Source: JAVBNA01 sp031551875 (GTDB lineage: Bacteria > Bacillota > Clostridia > Oscillospirales > Acutalibacteraceae). Taken from it: a stretch of DNA of 64,000 bases. This document shows positions 1 through 7,935 of this stretch, one piece after another. The position numbers were made by a program, and so were the translations under genes. The notes beneath the pieces were generated by a model that was not told the DNA's origin, searched no databases, and saw only the letters and a program-made list of their open reading frames with translations. The DNA is taken from assembly GCA_031551875.1 (NCBI GenBank), contig JAVBNA010000007.1, forward strand, positions 1 to 64,000, in the 5' to 3' direction. How positions within the stretch are numbered: the first letter of the stretch is position 1; every line of letters starts with the position of its first letter.

Positions 1-67
1 TTATTATCGGCTCTATTTTCTGCCACTGTGCGTCGCTTAAATCATGTCGGTTTTGTAAGTTCTTCAT
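1..67 (-). mobile_element. IS5-type transposase, N-terminal 22 codons (cut by window edge)
   Basis: Reading the minus strand from the ATG at 67 gives a start beginning MKNLQNRHDLSDAQWQKIEP. The LSDAQWxxIEP segment is the conserved opening of IS5/IS1182-like DDE transposases (DUF4096 domain). A purine-rich ribosome binding site (AGGGGG) lies 7 bases upstream. The rest of the element is to the left of the window, so family assignment rests on this short segment and intactness cannot be judged. Confidence 0.75.
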
Positions 68-90
68 ACGCAACCCCCTTCGTTGCGTCC

Positions 91-119
91 ATTATATCAC
101 TTCTTGTTTCACTTGTCTA
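91..119 (-). promoter_or_regulatory. Promoter of the transposase gene
   Basis: On the minus strand a TAGACA box and a TATAAT box are separated by 17 bases, 24 bases upstream of the transposase ATG. An imperfect palindrome (TTGTGT-AG-ACACAA, about 121-134) lies just upstream and may belong to the element's terminal region; the exact end of the element is not visible. Confidence 0.6.
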
Positions 120-168
120 TCTTGTGTAGACACAATCTAAGCCGGGGCGCGGTTTTTGCATTTGTTGT

Positions 169-750
169 TTACTGTACCTTGAGGGAGTACCGGTCGCCGA
201 AGCCCTTGTCAATGATCAGTGCGAAGGGGCTCGTGTTCTCATAAAGCGGTTCCTGATCCGTATTGGTGTGGAAGTGCAGCACCACCTCCAGCGCATCCTC
301 CATCACCTCGGAGGACAGCGTATAATAATCGCGGTTGCTCCACGTGAGGTTGATGAGCAGGACTTGGCCCGGTGTCGGATAGCTTGCAAGCTTCTCAAGG
401 GTCTGTGCGTCGAGCGGGACGTCCCGCTCTTTGACATAGGCGTTAAAGTCGCCGAGCGAGGCAAAGCGCAGAAAGCCTGCGTCATACGGGGCGGACAGCG
501 CTTCGGGGTTTGTGGCCTCATCGTCCCCAAAATACAAAAGCCCCCTTGTATTGTCATCGACGGTCAGGGAGAAAAAAGAAAACTCAGTCGAAACAAGTGT
601 GTCCCCGGGCGGTGCGCCGAAGCGGTTCTGAGCGTCAGAGGAAGGGCTTTTCCCCGAAACAGGGAAAGTATCGGGCTTTTGACAGCCGGTCAGGCATATA
701 CTGGATATAATTAGGAATGCGAAAAGGAAAGAAACGGCACGCTTTTTCAA
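169..750 (-). CDS. Predicted lipoprotein of unknown function
   Basis: This 193-residue protein starts with a lysine/arginine-rich tip and a hydrophobic segment ending in a lipobox LTGC, with Cys at about residue 23, so it should be lipidated and anchored outside the membrane. The mature part is rich in acidic and aromatic residues and I do not recognise a domain. It is divergent from the rnf operon and sits between that operon and an insertion sequence. The ATG is preceded by AAAGGATGACTTTGG-like sequence with an AGGA core. Function unknown. Confidence 0.7.
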   Translation of the reverse strand: MKKRAVSFLFAFLIISSICLTGCQKPDTFPVSGKSPSSDAQNRFGAPPGDTLVSTEFSFFSLTVDDNTRGLLYFGDDEATNPEALSAPYDAGFLRFASLGDFNAYVKERDVPLDAQTLEKLASYPTPGQVLLINLTWSNRDYYTLSSEVMEDALEVVLHFHTNTDQEPLYENTSPFALIIDKGFGDRYSLKVQ

Positions 751-807
751 CCAAAGTCATCCTTTCCGATAGGTTGATCAAAAGTAACCAAAAAATGATT
801 TGAATTA

Positions 808-813
808 TTATAG
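808..813 (-). promoter_or_regulatory. Probable -10 box for the lipoprotein gene
   Basis: TATAAT reads on the minus strand 58 bases upstream of the lipoprotein ATG. No good -35 box is visible at 17 bases, so this is a weak call based on the -10 alone. Confidence 0.35.
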
Positions 814-844
814 CATATATCTGTGAAGAAAGCATGAATGCAGG

Positions 845-874
845 TTGCCTTTGGAGTATGAATTGTGGTAAAAT
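845..874 (+). promoter_or_regulatory. Promoter of the rnf operon
   Basis: TTGCCT and TAAAAT are separated by 18 bases and lie about 70 bases ahead of the chosen rnfC start. It is the only plausible plus-strand promoter in the divergent intergenic region and would transcribe rnfC through rnfB. Confidence 0.55.
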
Positions 875-945
875 GCAATAAGATGTTCGCCCCCCGACGA
901 AAAGAGGATGCGAACTACGACTGTGTGATGGAAAGGAAGCGGAAC

Positions 946-2301
946 ATGTCGAGTACAGAAACGATCGGGACCCGCAGACGCCCGTTTCAGACCCATGGCG
1001 GCGCAACAGTGCCCCATCGAAAGAATACAGCGGGGGAAGAATCGGTGGTGATGCCGCCTCCCGAACAGGTGATCCTGTCCATGTCCCAGCATGTCGGCGC
1101 GCCCTGCAAGCCTGTCGTCAAGGTGGGCGACATGGTTAAAGTGGGCCAGGTGGTGGGCGAAAGCGAACAGTATATATCGGCCCCCGTCCACGCGTCGGTG
1201 TCGGGCAAGGTGTCGGCGATTTCCATGCTGACACTGCCGAGCGGCATCCGTGTGGAGGCGGTGGTCATTGATTCGGACGGCCAGATGACCCCGTATGAGG
1301 GCATCGCGCCCCCGCAGGTCACCGACCTGGAGGGGCTGATCCGCGCGACCCGTGAGAGCGGGCTTGTGGGACTGGGCGGAGCGGGATTCCCCTCCGCGGT
1401 CAAAATCAAGGTGCCAGAGGGCAAGAAGATCGACACGCTGATCATCAACGCCGCCGAGTGTGAGCCCTATCTGACCGCCGACTACCGCGAGATTATGGAG
1501 AACTCCTGGGCGGTCATGTCGGGCATTCTCGCCCTGTCGGAGCTGCTGCGGCTGGGACGGGTGATCGTCGCCGTGGAGGACAACAAGCCCGAAGCGATCG
1601 ACCTGCTCACCCGCATGTGCGACAACCAGAACGACCCTGAGGATAAGATCAGGGTGATGGCTCTGCGCTCACAGTACCCCCAGGGCGCGGAGAAGGTGCT
1701 GGTGCAGGCATGCACCGGGCGCACGATCGGAAAGGGCAAGCTGCCCGCCGACGTGGGCTGCCTTGTGATGAACATCACCTCAGTGTCCTTTCTGGCGCAG
1801 TACCTCAAGACCGGGATGCCGCTCGTGTCCAAGCGGGTGACCGTGGACGGCTCGGCCATCCGCAATCCGGGCAACGTCATCGCGCCCATCGGCACCCCCG
1901 TCATTAAGATCATCGAGTTCGTCGGCGGGTTCGCCGGCGGCCCGTCCAAGCTGATCATGGGCGGCCCCATGATGGGCTTTGCGCTGGCGGATGAAAATAT
2001 GCCCCTTTTAAAGCAGAACAACGGCGTGCTCGCCTTCGTGGAGGACGACGCAATCCTTCCCGAGCCGAGCGCCTGCATCCGGTGCGGCCGGTGTGTCAAG
2101 GCCTGCCCGATGAAGCTTATGCCGACGCTCATTGAGCGGCAGGCCGCCATCGGCGGAGTCGAGGAATTGGAGCGGCTGAGCGCGGAAACCTGCATGGAGT
2201 GCGGCTGCTGTGCCTACAACTGCCCGGCGGGGCGTCAGCTTGTGCAGTCCATCCGCATGGGCAAGGGCATGTTAAGAGCCGCGCGGGCGAAGAAATCATA
2301 G
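946..2301 (+). CDS. rnfC: Electron transport complex subunit RnfC
   Basis: RnfC is the peripheral, NAD-interacting iron-sulfur subunit of the Rnf complex, which couples ferredoxin oxidation to NAD reduction with ion export. The 451-residue protein has the family's N-terminal HGGxxxPHRK-type and PPPEQV segments, the GLGGAGFPSAVK loop shared with the NADH-binding subunit of complex I, and two [4Fe-4S] motifs: CxxCxxCxxxCP from about residue 377 (CIRCGRCVKACP) and from about 416 (CMECGCCAYNCP). A start at 865 is possible, but the ATG at 946 has GGAAG-type ribosome binding sequence upstream and gives the usual family N-terminus. First gene of the operon C-D-G-E-A-B. Confidence 0.95.
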   Translation: MSSTETIGTRRRPFQTHGGATVPHRKNTAGEESVVMPPPEQVILSMSQHVGAPCKPVVKVGDMVKVGQVVGESEQYISAPVHASVSGKVSAISMLTLPSGIRVEAVVIDSDGQMTPYEGIAPPQVTDLEGLIRATRESGLVGLGGAGFPSAVKIKVPEGKKIDTLIINAAECEPYLTADYREIMENSWAVMSGILALSELLRLGRVIVAVEDNKPEAIDLLTRMCDNQNDPEDKIRVMALRSQYPQGAEKVLVQACTGRTIGKGKLPADVGCLVMNITSVSFLAQYLKTGMPLVSKRVTVDGSAIRNPGNVIAPIGTPVIKIIEFVGGFAGGPSKLIMGGPMMGFALADENMPLLKQNNGVLAFVEDDAILPEPSACIRCGRCVKACPMKLMPTLIERQAAIGGVEELERLSAETCMECGCCAYNCPAGRQLVQSIRMGKGMLRAARAKKS

Positions 2302-2311
2302 GGGGAAAATC

Positions 2312-2623
2312 ATGGTCAAACATGTGGTGATATGGAATCTCGACGAGCGCTATACCGAAGAGGAAAAAAACATATACAAGCGGCAGATCAAGGAAAAGCT
2401 GGAAGCGTTTTTGCTGACGCTGCCCGGAGTGGTCTCGTTCACGGTGAAAATCGACGGCTTTCTGCCGCAGAGCACGGGGGAGATCCTGCTGGATTCCTCC
2501 TTTGAGAGTCTCTATGCGCTGGACAATTATTTAAACCATCCCACCCACAAGGAGATCGGAAAATTTGTGCGGTCGGTGGTGGGCAAGCGTTCCACGGTGG
2601 ACTATGAAGAGGATACTCTTTAA
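2312..2623 (+). CDS. Dabb (stress-responsive alpha/beta barrel) domain protein inside the rnf operon
   Basis: This 103-residue protein begins MVKHVVIWNLDE and continues with a helix, a strand containing LPGVVSFTVKID and a late YLNHPTHKEIGKFV segment, the pattern of the dimeric ferredoxin-like Dabb family (PF07876). It starts 10 bases after rnfC with its own GGGGG ribosome binding site, so it should be co-transcribed. Dabb proteins are of mixed or unknown biochemical role; some are stress-induced and plant homologues act as cyclases. It is not a known Rnf subunit, so its placement between rnfC and rnfD is unusual. Confidence 0.8.
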   Translation: MVKHVVIWNLDERYTEEEKNIYKRQIKEKLEAFLLTLPGVVSFTVKIDGFLPQSTGEILLDSSFESLYALDNYLNHPTHKEIGKFVRSVVGKRSTVDYEEDTL

Positions 2624-2682
2624 CGGGCAAAAGCGCACCGCTGTTGCGGTCTTTTTGCGCGCTCGCTGTGTTAGAAATGCTC

Positions 2683-2700
2683 GGAATCCACAAGGATTCC
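2683..2700 (+). other. Hairpin in the gap between the Dabb gene and rnfD
   Basis: GGAATCC and GGATTCC pair around an ACAA loop, followed after a few bases by CTTTTTG. The T tract is short and displaced, so it may be a weak terminator, an mRNA processing or stability element that adjusts C versus DGEAB expression, or a remnant. It lies in a 168-base gap that is otherwise without recognisable content. Confidence 0.4.
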
Positions 2701-2791
2701 TGCGCTTTTTGCATTGCGAAGACGAAAAAATCTTCGCGGCTCCGATACACGTTTCACCCCTCAAAGAGTATAGAAAGGATCAGGAGAAAAT

Positions 2792-3751
2792 ATGGACAAT
2801 AAATGGAGGGTATCCCCGTCCCCGCATCTGCGTTCGGGTGTAACCACCCGGAGCATCATGCTGGACGTCATCATTGCTCTGTGTCCGGCGCTGATTGCGG
2901 CGGGCGCGATGTTCGGTTTTGCGGCCATTATTACGGTCATCCTGTGCGTCATCTCCTGTGTCGTCACCGAGTGGGTGGCGCGCAAGCTAATGAAGCGGGA
3001 CAATACAATCAGCGATTTAAGCGCCGTAGTTACGGGCATTCTGCTTGCATTCAACCTCCCGCCCACCATCTCCCCGGTCATCGCGGTGCTGGGCGGCGTG
3101 ATCGCGATCGGTGTGGTCAAGCAGATGTTCGGCGGGCTGGGGCAGAACTTTGTCAACCCCGCCATCACCGCGCGCATCATCCTCATGGTGTCCTTCCCGG
3201 CGGCTATGAGCACCTGGATTCAGCCCTTCCACTACCAGAGCGCCGCCGACGCGGTCTCCTCTGCCACTCCCCTCGGCATCCTCAAGGAGGGGGGCGACAT
3301 GGCCGCCCTGCCCTCGACGCTGGAGCTGCTGCTGGGTATCCGGAGCGGCTGTCTCGGCGAGGTGTGCGCGCTGGCTCTGATCATGGGCGGGCTCTACCTG
3401 ATGGCGCGCAAGGTGATTTCCCCCGCCATCCCCCTGTGCTACATTGGGACGGTCTTTGTCATGACCCTGCTGCTGGGACAGGATCCGGTCTTTCACGTGC
3501 TTTCGGGGGGGCTTCTACTGGGCGCGTTTTTCATGGCGACCGACTATGCCACCTCGCCCATCAGCCTTTCGGGGAAGATCATTTTCGGCATCGGGTGCGG
3601 TGTGCTGACCGTGCTCATCCGCCTGTTCAGCATTCTGCCCGAGGGCGTGTCATTTTCCATCATCCTGATGAACATCCTGGTACCCCACATTGAACGGCTG
3701 ACCCAGCCGAAACCCTTTGGAGAGGAGAGGAAACGCCGTGAAAAAGCTTAA
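2792..3751 (+). CDS. rnfD: Electron transport complex subunit RnfD
   Basis: RnfD is an integral membrane subunit that carries covalently bound FMN. The 319-residue sequence opens with the family's SPSPHLRSGVTTRSIM segment and has about nine hydrophobic segments. The flavinylation site is in DAVSSATPLG, with the Thr at residue 159. An AGGAG ribosome binding site precedes the ATG. Its 3' end overlaps the start of rnfG by 14 bases, consistent with translational coupling. Confidence 0.95.
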   Translation: MDNKWRVSPSPHLRSGVTTRSIMLDVIIALCPALIAAGAMFGFAAIITVILCVISCVVTEWVARKLMKRDNTISDLSAVVTGILLAFNLPPTISPVIAVLGGVIAIGVVKQMFGGLGQNFVNPAITARIILMVSFPAAMSTWIQPFHYQSAADAVSSATPLGILKEGGDMAALPSTLELLLGIRSGCLGEVCALALIMGGLYLMARKVISPAIPLCYIGTVFVMTLLLGQDPVFHVLSGGLLLGAFFMATDYATSPISLSGKIIFGIGCGVLTVLIRLFSILPEGVSFSIILMNILVPHIERLTQPKPFGEERKRREKA

Positions 3752-4301
3752 AGAACTGTTTATGCCGGCGGTGGTGCTGTGCGTCATCTGCGTGGTGGTC
3801 ACCGGACTTCTGGCGGCGACCAACGGCATGACCAGGGATACGATTGCAAACCTGAAGGTTCAGGAGGAAACGGCGGCGCGCAAGGCGGTGCTGCCCGAGG
3901 CAGCTTCCTTCACGGAGGTGACCGGAGAGAACCCCCACTATGTAGGGATGGATTCGGACGGCATGACGCCGGTCGGCTATGTGTTCATCACCGAGGAGAA
4001 GGGGTACGGCGGCATGGTGCGGGTCATGACCGGCATTGCGATTGACGGCGAGATCGGCGGTGTGAAAATTCTCGAACAGAGCGAAACGCCGGGGCTGGGC
4101 GCGAACTGTGAAAAGCCCGAGTTTACCGACCAGTTTAAACAGATTATTACAGGCGAAACCGGCTTTGCGCTGGGCGGCGGCGACATGGGCGTCGACGCGC
4201 TGACCGGCGCGACCATCACCTCCAGAGCGGTGACGGGTGCGGTCAACCAGGCGGTGGACGGTTTTAAGAAAATACAAGAGGAGGAGGCGGAGGTGCAATG
4301 A
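3738..4301 (+). CDS. rnfG: Electron transport complex subunit RnfG
   Basis: RnfG is a membrane-anchored subunit with one N-terminal transmembrane helix (about residues 8-28) and an extracytoplasmic FMN-binding domain. The covalent flavin motif is DALTGATITS, with Thr159 as the attachment residue. I chose the GTG start at 3738 because AGGAGAGG lies 7 bases upstream; an upstream ATG at 3717 would add seven charged residues and lacks such a site. The protein is 187 residues, typical of the family, and overlaps rnfE by 4 bases. Confidence 0.93.
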   Translation: MKKLKELFMPAVVLCVICVVVTGLLAATNGMTRDTIANLKVQEETAARKAVLPEAASFTEVTGENPHYVGMDSDGMTPVGYVFITEEKGYGGMVRVMTGIAIDGEIGGVKILEQSETPGLGANCEKPEFTDQFKQIITGETGFALGGGDMGVDALTGATITSRAVTGAVNQAVDGFKKIQEEEAEVQ

Positions 4302-4984
4302 GCCGAAAAAAATCGATTTTCAGCGAATTCAGCAAGGGCATCCTAAAAGAAAATCCCGTACTGGTGCTGGTGCTTGGCACCTGTCCCTCGCTGGCCATTT
4401 CCACGTCGGCCTCCAATGCGATTGGCATGGGCGTCGCCGCGACGCTGGTGCTGGTCGGCTCCAACATAGCGATCTCCCTGCTGCGCAAGGTGATCCCCGA
4501 CAAGGTGCGCATTCCCGCCTTTATTACGCTGATCGCGGGATTTGTGTCCATTGTGCAGATGCTCGTCAAGGCGTACACCCCCGACATTGACAAGGCGCTG
4601 GGTATCTACCTGCCGCTCATTGTCGTCAACTGTATCATCCTCGGCCGCGCCGAGATGTTCGCGAGCAAAAACGGCGTCGCGGCGTCGGCGCTCGACGGGC
4701 TCGGGATGGGCGTCGGCTTTACGGCGACGCTGATGCTAATGGGCGCGATCCGCGAACTGCTGGGTGCGGGGACGCTGTTCGGCATGCCTGTGACGTCAGC
4801 CTTTATGTCGCCCATGCTCATCTTTATCCTTCCGCCCGGCGGCTTCTTCGTGTTCGGGATGCTGATCGCGCTCTCCAACCGCATCAGCGGAAAGCATAAA
4901 AAGCCCGAAGAGGTGGGCTGCGCCGCCTGCCCGATGAAGCAGGGCTGTACCAAGGTGCTGGAAAAGGAGGCGGGTAAACGATGA
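4298..4984 (+). CDS. rnfE: Electron transport complex subunit RnfE
   Basis: RnfE is one of the two homologous six-helix subunits (with RnfA) of the Rnf membrane core. The 228-residue protein has the family segments NPVLVLVLGTCPSLAIS and GIYLPLIVVNC, where the Cys of the VNC segment aligns with the cysteines that ligate an iron-sulfur cluster in the RnfA/E membrane pair. The C-terminal tail contains three extra cysteines (C208, C211, C217 in CAACPMKQGC). ATGA overlaps link it to rnfG upstream and rnfA downstream. Confidence 0.94.
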   Translation: MSRKKSIFSEFSKGILKENPVLVLVLGTCPSLAISTSASNAIGMGVAATLVLVGSNIAISLLRKVIPDKVRIPAFITLIAGFVSIVQMLVKAYTPDIDKALGIYLPLIVVNCIILGRAEMFASKNGVAASALDGLGMGVGFTATLMLMGAIRELLGAGTLFGMPVTSAFMSPMLIFILPPGGFFVFGMLIALSNRISGKHKKPEEVGCAACPMKQGCTKVLEKEAGKR

Positions 4985-5601
4985 TTACAGGGCTGGTTTC
5001 CATTCTGCTGTCGGCGATTCTGACCGACAACTATGTGCTTGCGAAATTCCTGGGCATCTGCCCCTTCCTGGGCGTTTCCGAAAAGGTCAGCACCGCCATG
5101 GGCATGAGCACCGCCGTGACCTTTGTCATGCTGCTCTCCACTGCGGCCACCTGGCCCATTTACCAGTATATTCTTGTTCCAAACGACCTGGGCTACCTCC
5201 AGACCATTGTGTTTATCCTGATCATTGCCGTGCTGGTTCAGTTTGTGGAGACCGTGCTCAAGAAGTTTATGCCGGGGCTGTATAAAGCGCTGGGCATTTA
5301 CCTGCCGCTCATTACCACCAACTGCGCGGTGCTGGGCGTGACCATCCTGGTCATCGACAAGGGCGCCGCTGATCCCGCGAACTACGGCTATGTGCAGGCG
5401 CTGGTCAACAGCGTGGGCTCAGGGCTCGGCTTTATGCTGGCCATGTTCCTGTTTGCGGGCGTGCGCCAGAAAATGGAGTCGAGCGACATTCCCAAATTTT
5501 TAAAGGGCCTGCCCATCACACTGATCGCGGCCTCTTTGCTGGCGGTTTCCTTTCTCGGGTTTCAGGGCCTCGTCGAAGGCCTGCTCGGGACGGGCGCATA
5601 A
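4981..5601 (+). CDS. rnfA: Electron transport complex subunit RnfA
   Basis: RnfA is the paralogue of RnfE in the ion-translocating membrane core. The 206-residue protein contains the diagnostic DNYVLAKFLGICPFLGVS near the N-terminus and GIYLPLITTNCAVLGV in the second half, giving the two conserved cysteines, and about six hydrophobic helices. It begins in a 4-base ATGA overlap with rnfE and ends 17 bases before rnfB, so expression is tightly coupled. Confidence 0.95.
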   Translation: MITGLVSILLSAILTDNYVLAKFLGICPFLGVSEKVSTAMGMSTAVTFVMLLSTAATWPIYQYILVPNDLGYLQTIVFILIIAVLVQFVETVLKKFMPGLYKALGIYLPLITTNCAVLGVTILVIDKGAADPANYGYVQALVNSVGSGLGFMLAMFLFAGVRQKMESSDIPKFLKGLPITLIAASLLAVSFLGFQGLVEGLLGTGA

Positions 5602-5618
5602 GAAAGGAGAGGGGAAAC

Positions 5619-6434
5619 ATGGATATTGTAACGCCGGTATTGATTATCGCCGTGATCGGCGCGGTTTCAGGCCTCGGCCTTGCGATCGCGTCCAAGCTGT
5701 TCGCCGTGCCAGTTGACTTCCGCGTTGAGGAGCTGACCGAGCTGCTGCCCGGCGCCAACTGCGGCGCGTGCGGCTATTCGGGTTGCCGGGGCTATGCCGA
5801 GGCGCTCGTGGAGGGCGAAGCCAAGAACGGAAAATGCTCGCCCGGCGGCGCCGACGCCGCCCACAAGGTCGCCCAGTTTCTGGGACAGGGCGAGGCTGCT
5901 GTGGAATACAAAACCGCGCTTGTGCACTGCATGGGCACCCATGACAACACCGAGGATCGGATGGTCTATCAGGGGCTTTCCTCCTGCAACGCCGCCTCCC
6001 AACTGTTCGGCGGTGTGACCGCTTGCGCGTGGGGCTGTATGGGGCTGGGCGACTGCGCGGATGTCTGTGAGTACGGCGCGATCACGGTGTGCAACGGCGT
6101 CGCGAGCATCAACCCGGAGAAGTGCACCGGCTGCTCAAAATGCGTGCAGACCTGTCCCAACCACTTGATCGCCTTTGTGCCGCTCAAGAGACAGGCGGTC
6201 ATCCGCTGTTCCAACTGTGACAAGGGCGCGCAGGCGCGCAAGGTGTGCAAGGTGGCCTGCATCGCCTGCATGCGCTGTGTCAAGGTGTGTGAGGCAAACG
6301 CGATCAGCGTGGTCAACTTCAATGCCACCGTGGATGCGGAGAAGTGCACCGGCTGCGGCAAGTGCGTGGACGTCTGCCCGCAGAAGTGCATCACCTTTTT
6401 TGATTATGTACACCCCGACCAGGCGGCGCAATGA
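5619..6434 (+). CDS. rnfB: Electron transport complex subunit RnfB (ferredoxin-accepting iron-sulfur subunit)
   Basis: RnfB is thought to receive electrons from reduced ferredoxin. One N-terminal transmembrane helix (about residues 5-25) is followed by the four-cysteine motif GANCGACGYSGCRGYAEA with a later Cys. Polyferredoxin clusters follow: CAWGCMGLGDC, CTGCSKCVQTCP, CIACMRCVKVCE and CTGCGKCVDVCP. At 271 residues it is of usual clostridial length. It has an AGGAGAGG ribosome binding site and is the last rnf gene, followed by a hairpin. Confidence 0.95.
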   Translation: MDIVTPVLIIAVIGAVSGLGLAIASKLFAVPVDFRVEELTELLPGANCGACGYSGCRGYAEALVEGEAKNGKCSPGGADAAHKVAQFLGQGEAAVEYKTALVHCMGTHDNTEDRMVYQGLSSCNAASQLFGGVTACAWGCMGLGDCADVCEYGAITVCNGVASINPEKCTGCSKCVQTCPNHLIAFVPLKRQAVIRCSNCDKGAQARKVCKVACIACMRCVKVCEANAISVVNFNATVDAEKCTGCGKCVDVCPQKCITFFDYVHPDQAAQ

Positions 6435-6436
6435 AG

Positions 6437-6466
6437 ATAAGCCCTGCTAATTTTAGCAGGACTTAT
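6437..6466 (+). terminator. Hairpin at the end of the rnf operon
   Basis: A 14-base-pair stem with one mismatch (core CCTGCTAA-TT-TTAGCAGG) starts 3 bases after the rnfB stop. It lacks a run of T, so it may mark the 3' end by stability or processing rather than by classical intrinsic termination. Confidence 0.5.
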
Positions 6467-6501
6467 ACAAACGCTGATTGATATGAAAAAGGAGGACTGG
6501 T

Positions 6502-6987
6502 ATGGGACAATCCTGGAGCAGTATCCGTAAGAGGTTGGAGCAGGAATTTTTGTGCGAGTCACTCAAAGGGCGGATACAATTCTTTGCGACACGCTACCCC
6601 AAATTAAGCGACGTGCATACGAGGGTTGCCCTTCGGCTTGACGGGCAGGAGATACTAAAGTCGGATTTCATCCAGTGGCGAAGGGCGTGCGCCGGTTTGA
6701 GCAATGCCCCGGGAAATGACATTGAAATCCACAATCGAGGCGGATTCGACTCGGTGGAATTTTACAGGGCTTTCCACACATACCAAAACCAAAGCATTGA
6801 ACTGAGCATGACGCATGAAGATCCCCTGGTTCGGTTTTTTGCCATTTTGGATAAACGGGTTGGCAAAAGAAAGCTGCGTGCATTGACAGCGACGATACCG
6901 TTGCAGCCAGAATGGTTAAAACCGATCTATTGGATAAGAATGGAAAGTGAAGGGATCATAAAAAACTGCGAAGGAAGCTCGTGTTAG
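6502..6987 (+). CDS. SF0329 family protein (function unknown)
   Basis: The 161-residue protein begins MGQSWSSIRKRLEQ and continues FLCESLKGRIQFFATRYPK. This W-S-x-x-R-K-x-L...L-C-x-S-L-x-G-R-I-x-(Y/F)-F-A-T-R-Y pattern is one I associate with the SF0329 family of short bacterial proteins, found widely in Clostridia. A strong AAGGAGG ribosome binding site precedes the ATG. Codon usage looks more AT-rich than the rnf genes, suggesting an accessory gene. It overlaps or abuts a zinc-ribbon gene that is probably its co-transcribed partner. No enzymatic motif is visible. Confidence 0.65.
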   Translation: MGQSWSSIRKRLEQEFLCESLKGRIQFFATRYPKLSDVHTRVALRLDGQEILKSDFIQWRRACAGLSNAPGNDIEIHNRGGFDSVEFYRAFHTYQNQSIELSMTHEDPLVRFFAILDKRVGKRKLRALTATIPLQPEWLKPIYWIRMESEGIIKNCEGSSC

Positions 6988-6998
6988 GAGAAATGATT

Positions 6999-7289
6999 GT
7001 GGAAAATGCAAGAAACCGGTGTTTACGCTGTGAGGGAGAAATGATTCCAATCGGCACAAAAAAGATTCAGCTCGGAGATGCAGGAGCATGGTCAGGAGAA
7101 TGGAGTCATATCATAGAAGGGTCATTAGAAGTCGATATATATGTCTGTTCTCAGTGCAAAAAGATTGAATTTTACGCAACCTCCAAAATCAGCGGTCACG
7201 AGCGGCTGTCGCAGAAAAAGTGTCCGGAATGCGGCAATGAGCATGACTTTGATTATCCTAAATGCCCTTCCTGTAACCACAGATATTAG
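6999..7289 (+). CDS. Zinc-ribbon protein of unknown function
   Basis: A short protein with four Cys pairs: CLRC near the N-terminus, CSQC in the middle, then CPEC and CPSC near the C-terminus. This is consistent with two zinc ribbons flanking a beta-rich segment (GSLEVDIYVCSQCKK). I prefer the GTG at 6999 because AGGAG sits 8 bases upstream. An ATG at 6993 is too close to that site, and a GTG at 6981 overlapping the previous gene is also possible. Closely coupled to the SF0329-type gene; role unknown. Confidence 0.65.
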   Translation: MENARNRCLRCEGEMIPIGTKKIQLGDAGAWSGEWSHIIEGSLEVDIYVCSQCKKIEFYATSKISGHERLSQKKCPECGNEHDFDYPKCPSCNHRY

Positions 7290-7306
7290 GCTTTACCCCT
7301 ATACAC

Positions 7307-7338
7307 AAAAACGATCCGTCATTAGACGGATCGTTTTT
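7307..7338. terminator. Bidirectional intrinsic terminator
   Basis: A perfect hairpin (ACGATCCGTC-ATTA-GACGGATCGT) is flanked by A5 on the left and T5 on the right, so it can terminate transcription from the zinc-ribbon gene on the plus strand and from the HdeD-like gene on the minus strand. Confidence 0.85.
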
Positions 7339-7357
7339 CACGGAATGGCTGTCGAAA

Positions 7358-7870
7358 TCAGTCGGCGATGAACTCGCACACGGCAAGCAGTCCGTAAAAC
7401 AGGAGGTAAATACCGATGTAGATGGAGATGCCGAGCAGGGCAATGGCGGGATGGAGCACAATCAGAATGCCTGCGAGGATCATAAGGATGCCGGTCAGAA
7501 GTGTCAGCCACCAGCGCTTGAGCCCTGCCCTTTTGAGGCTGAAGGAGGCAAAAATGCGGATGGCGCCCGAAATCAGAACCCACACGGCAATCCATGTGCT
7601 CATCACGAGGCCCTTGAACACCGTGCTGGAAAAGAGGAACAGCAGCCCAAGCAGAACTTGCAGGAGGCTGTCGAACAGGATGACGCTGCTGCCGGGGGCG
7701 TCCTTGACGCGGAAGAAAAGAATCAGATGCAGGATGCCCGCCAGCAGCACCAGCCCTGCGACCACCCACAGCAGGATGCCGGCAAACTCGAACGGCATGA
7801 AAAAGGAAAAGGTGGCGGCCAGAATCATCAAAATTCCCGCGATCAGTTTCATCCATTTTGAATTACCCAT
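7358..7870 (-). CDS. HdeD/DUF308 family membrane protein
   Basis: The 170-residue protein consists almost entirely of six hydrophobic segments arranged in pairs, beginning MGNSKWMKLIAGILMILAA, with the repeated GILMILAGILIVLHP type of segment typical of the HdeD (DUF308) family. HdeD was named for acid resistance in enterobacteria, but most members are uncharacterised. The ATG at 7870 has AAGGA 7 bases upstream; an upstream start at 7903 would add a polar extension and is less likely. It is a single-gene unit between a terminator and its own promoter. Confidence 0.8.
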   Translation of the reverse strand: MGNSKWMKLIAGILMILAATFSFFMPFEFAGILLWVVAGLVLLAGILHLILFFRVKDAPGSSVILFDSLLQVLLGLLFLFSSTVFKGLVMSTWIAVWVLISGAIRIFASFSLKRAGLKRWWLTLLTGILMILAGILIVLHPAIALLGISIYIGIYLLFYGLLAVCEFIAD

Positions 7871-7935
7871 TGTCGTTCCTTCTTTCTTTTTGGCAATACT
7901 CACCGTTTTAGAGCGGTAAGCTTCAACTTATACTA

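Noticed and set aside
865..945. N-terminal extension of rnfC
   Set aside because: The extra 27 residues start inside the promoter region and are absent from RnfC proteins; the ATG at 946 has a proper site upstream.
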